Shown in pieces: positions 62,782 through 64,000 of a stretch of 64,000 nucleotides of DNA. Origin of the DNA: Halobacteriovoraceae bacterium (lineage in GTDB: Bacteria; Bdellovibrionota; Bacteriovoracia; Bacteriovoracales; Bacteriovoracaceae); the NCBI GenBank assembly GCA_002712005.1, contig PASP01000004.1, positions 249,485 to 313,484 on the forward strand. Direction: 5' to 3'. The number at the start of each line of letters is the position of its first letter. Position 1 is the first letter of the stretch. Below the pieces are notes generated by a model that saw only the letters and a list, made by a program, of their open reading frames with translations, made no database searches and was not told the DNA's origin. The position numbers were made by a program, and so were the translations under genes.

Positions 62782-63825
62782 ATGCGTAAAACCTTAACCA
62801 TCTTAACGATGCTGAGTTTATATTCATGTGCTAGCTTTAATCCATCTCAAAGAAATCCATCATCTTCAGCGACGGGACCAAATCTCAGTGGAGATCATCT
62901 TGGAGTTTCTCAATATAAGTGGGGTCGAAAAGGGCCAAATCGTGCAGCGACTCGAATCTACTTTCAGGAAATTGAAAATGAACCAGGTAGCTATAATGTT
63001 GTTCTTCTTGAATATGTGAACCTACTGAGAATGGCCCCTCAATATATTGCTGCTAACAAACTTCCCATAGCGAGTAATGTTATAGGATATTTAAAAAATA
63101 TCACAAGAAAAATAGCGACTTTTAAAGCTGTTCCTCATGTTGAGAAAGAAGGTGTTTATAATTTATATGAGCTTCATATTGTTGGTGAAAGAATTGAACC
63201 AAAGATCGTAGAAAAACCACGCCAACTCATTCTCTCTAAGTCAGCGAATGAGAACTCACCTCTGGAAGGTGCCATCATCACGAGTAATGGTAAAAAGAAT
63301 CAACCGAAAGAAATTTTCTTCCCTGCAAAGAATGATAAGAAAGATAATGGTGTTCAATATCATACGGCAAACTTCGTTTATAAAAAGGTCGGACTTGATT
63401 CCACTTGGAGAAAAGACTATCTCCCTGGTCCTTATTTCTCAGCCTATGGTAGAAAAGATGATGTGGTACTCAAAATGACCACTCAAGGAACTCAAGATCA
63501 AGCTTCTTTTATTGATGATCCTGAAAAAGCAACCAGTATGTCAGAGAGAAAAAGAAGAGCGATGTTTACCAACCCTAAGTCAGCATTTCTAAAAGGAGAC
63601 TTTGATGTTGTTGAGCCCCTAGATGGAATGTTCCTTTTCAAGTCTGTCGCTAGCGATAAAAAAACAAATGATGAAGTCACTCAACGTATTGGACTATTCA
63701 TTGATATTTTTGATGCGACAAAAGCTCTCAATCAAGACGTGGTTGAATTCACGCTTATCAACCCAGAAGACCCTGAAGACTTCTTAATGTATTATGAAGA
63801 TCCAGATAATGGTGAAGGAAAATAA
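62782..63825 (+). CDS. Lipoprotein of unknown function
   Basis: 347 residues. I start at 62782, where GGGGA stands 6-9 nt before the ATG and the protein starts at a signal (LTILTMLSLYSC). A longer reading to 62758 is possible. The mature part is basic and beta/alpha mixed, without recognised motifs; about 98 nt follow the di-haem gene, so it may be a separate transcript. Its last 17 nt overlap the start of the next gene. Confidence 0.65.
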   Translation: MRKTLTILTMLSLYSCASFNPSQRNPSSSATGPNLSGDHLGVSQYKWGRKGPNRAATRIYFQEIENEPGSYNVVLLEYVNLLRMAPQYIAANKLPIASNVIGYLKNITRKIATFKAVPHVEKEGVYNLYELHIVGERIEPKIVEKPRQLILSKSANENSPLEGAIITSNGKKNQPKEIFFPAKNDKKDNGVQYHTANFVYKKVGLDSTWRKDYLPGPYFSAYGRKDDVVLKMTTQGTQDQASFIDDPEKATSMSERKRRAMFTNPKSAFLKGDFDVVEPLDGMFLFKSVASDKKTNDEVTQRIGLFIDIFDATKALNQDVVEFTLINPEDPEDFLMYYEDPDNGEGK

Positions 63826-64000
63826 AGTAAAAAAGCTTCTTTTATTTTCCCTTTTCCTTTTAAGCTTTAATGGCCATGCATTGACCATCCAATGGTTTGG
63901 AACAACATGCTTGGCCATCACTTATAAGAAGCAAACCATACTTCTTGATCCCTTTTTTAATCGCCCCTCACTTTTACAAATTCTTAGTCCATTTAGTTAT
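63809..64000 (+). CDS. Exported MBL-fold hydrolase, N-terminal part (cut by window edge)
   Basis: 64 residues are visible from the ATG at 63809. Signal peptide (LLLFSLFLLSFNGHA), then TIQWFGTTCLAITYKKQTIL with LLDPFF: the first beta strands of an MBL-fold hydrolase of the UlaG/NAPE-PLD-like branch, as in 12963-13970. The metal motif lies outside the window. Coupled to the lipoprotein gene by a 17-nt overlap. Confidence 0.72.
   Translation, partial: MVKENKVKKLLLFSLFLLSFNGHALTIQWFGTTCLAITYKKQTILLDPFFNRPSLLQILSPFSY

Noticed and set aside
1-64000. Mobile element, prophage, integrase, toxin-antitoxin or CRISPR locus
   Set aside because: No transposase, integrase, phage structural or Cas-like sequence, no long terminal repeats, and codon and base use look even across the window. 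The methyltransferase-like gene at 28.8 kb has no restriction partner beside it.

Overview
This is a 64 kb, gene-dense, AT-rich bacterial chromosome segment. It carries one tRNA gene and about 50 protein genes. I see no insertion sequence, prophage, CRISPR array or rRNA. Housekeeping genes (clpP-clpX-lon, clpS-clpA, coaD, rsmD, miaB, gshB, a PIN-PhoH gene) sit among many exported proteins, lipoproteins and small outer-membrane barrels, so the cell is Gram-negative. Low G+C, frequent TTG/GTG starts, the many uncharacterised secreted proteins, a Lys/Ala-rich histone-like protein and the gene content together suggest the Bdellovibrionota, most likely a Bacteriovorax/Halobacteriovorax-like predatory lineage. 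That placement is inference; no marker gene in the window proves it.

Layout. 1-5.1 kb: a tripartite RND efflux operon on the minus strand (small exported protein, adaptor, pump, and an outer-membrane factor cut by the window edge). 5.2-7.5 kb: a Tat-exported GMC oxidoreductase and tRNA-Val(UAC). 8-12.7 kb: clpP, clpX and lon. 13-18 kb: metallo-beta-lactamase-fold and alpha/beta hydrolases, a DedA protein and exported unknowns. 18-21 kb: a phoH-PilZ-MBL operon. 21-25 kb: an outer-membrane barrel, an NhaC antiporter and a glutathionyl-hydroquinone-reductase-like GST. 25-28.5 kb: an acidic protein, rsmD, coaD, an aminotransferase and a Cys-rich exported protein, all on the minus strand. 28.8-35 kb: a 1005-residue protein that looks like a catalytically dead N6-adenine methyltransferase, a ChaN-like protein, and a sensor-like ATPase without a histidine-bearing DHp domain. 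35-41 kb: a TonB-like protein, an exported metalloprotease, an ECF-like sigma/anti-sigma pair, a lipoprotein, a barrel whose start codon lies inside a perfect hairpin, and a protein with 22-residue amphipathic repeats. 41-46.5 kb: gshB, an aminopeptidase-like lipoprotein, a barrel, miaB and the histone-like protein. 47-52 kb: clpS-clpA, a TerB-like protein and a matrixin-like lipoprotein. 52-64 kb: tonB, a fatty-acid-hydroxylase-type membrane protein, a fused Opp ATPase, exported unknowns, a glutaredoxin-MauE fusion, a di-haem peroxidase, an imelysin, a COG3488-type di-haem protein, a lipoprotein and the start of a third MBL-fold protein.

The most interesting signal is in the 52-60 kb region. 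A 16-bp palindrome, GTTTGA-N4-YCAAAC, occurs four times, plus a fifth weaker copy (GTTTAAATCTCTAAAC). Every copy is intergenic. It lies just upstream of tonB, the hydroxylase-like gene, a small exported protein, the glutaredoxin-MauE gene, and between the divergent peroxidase and imelysin genes. In three cases it overlaps the -35 box of a good sigma70-type promoter. This looks like the operator of one repressor controlling a dispersed, probably metal/iron-related envelope regulon. The regulator is not in the window.
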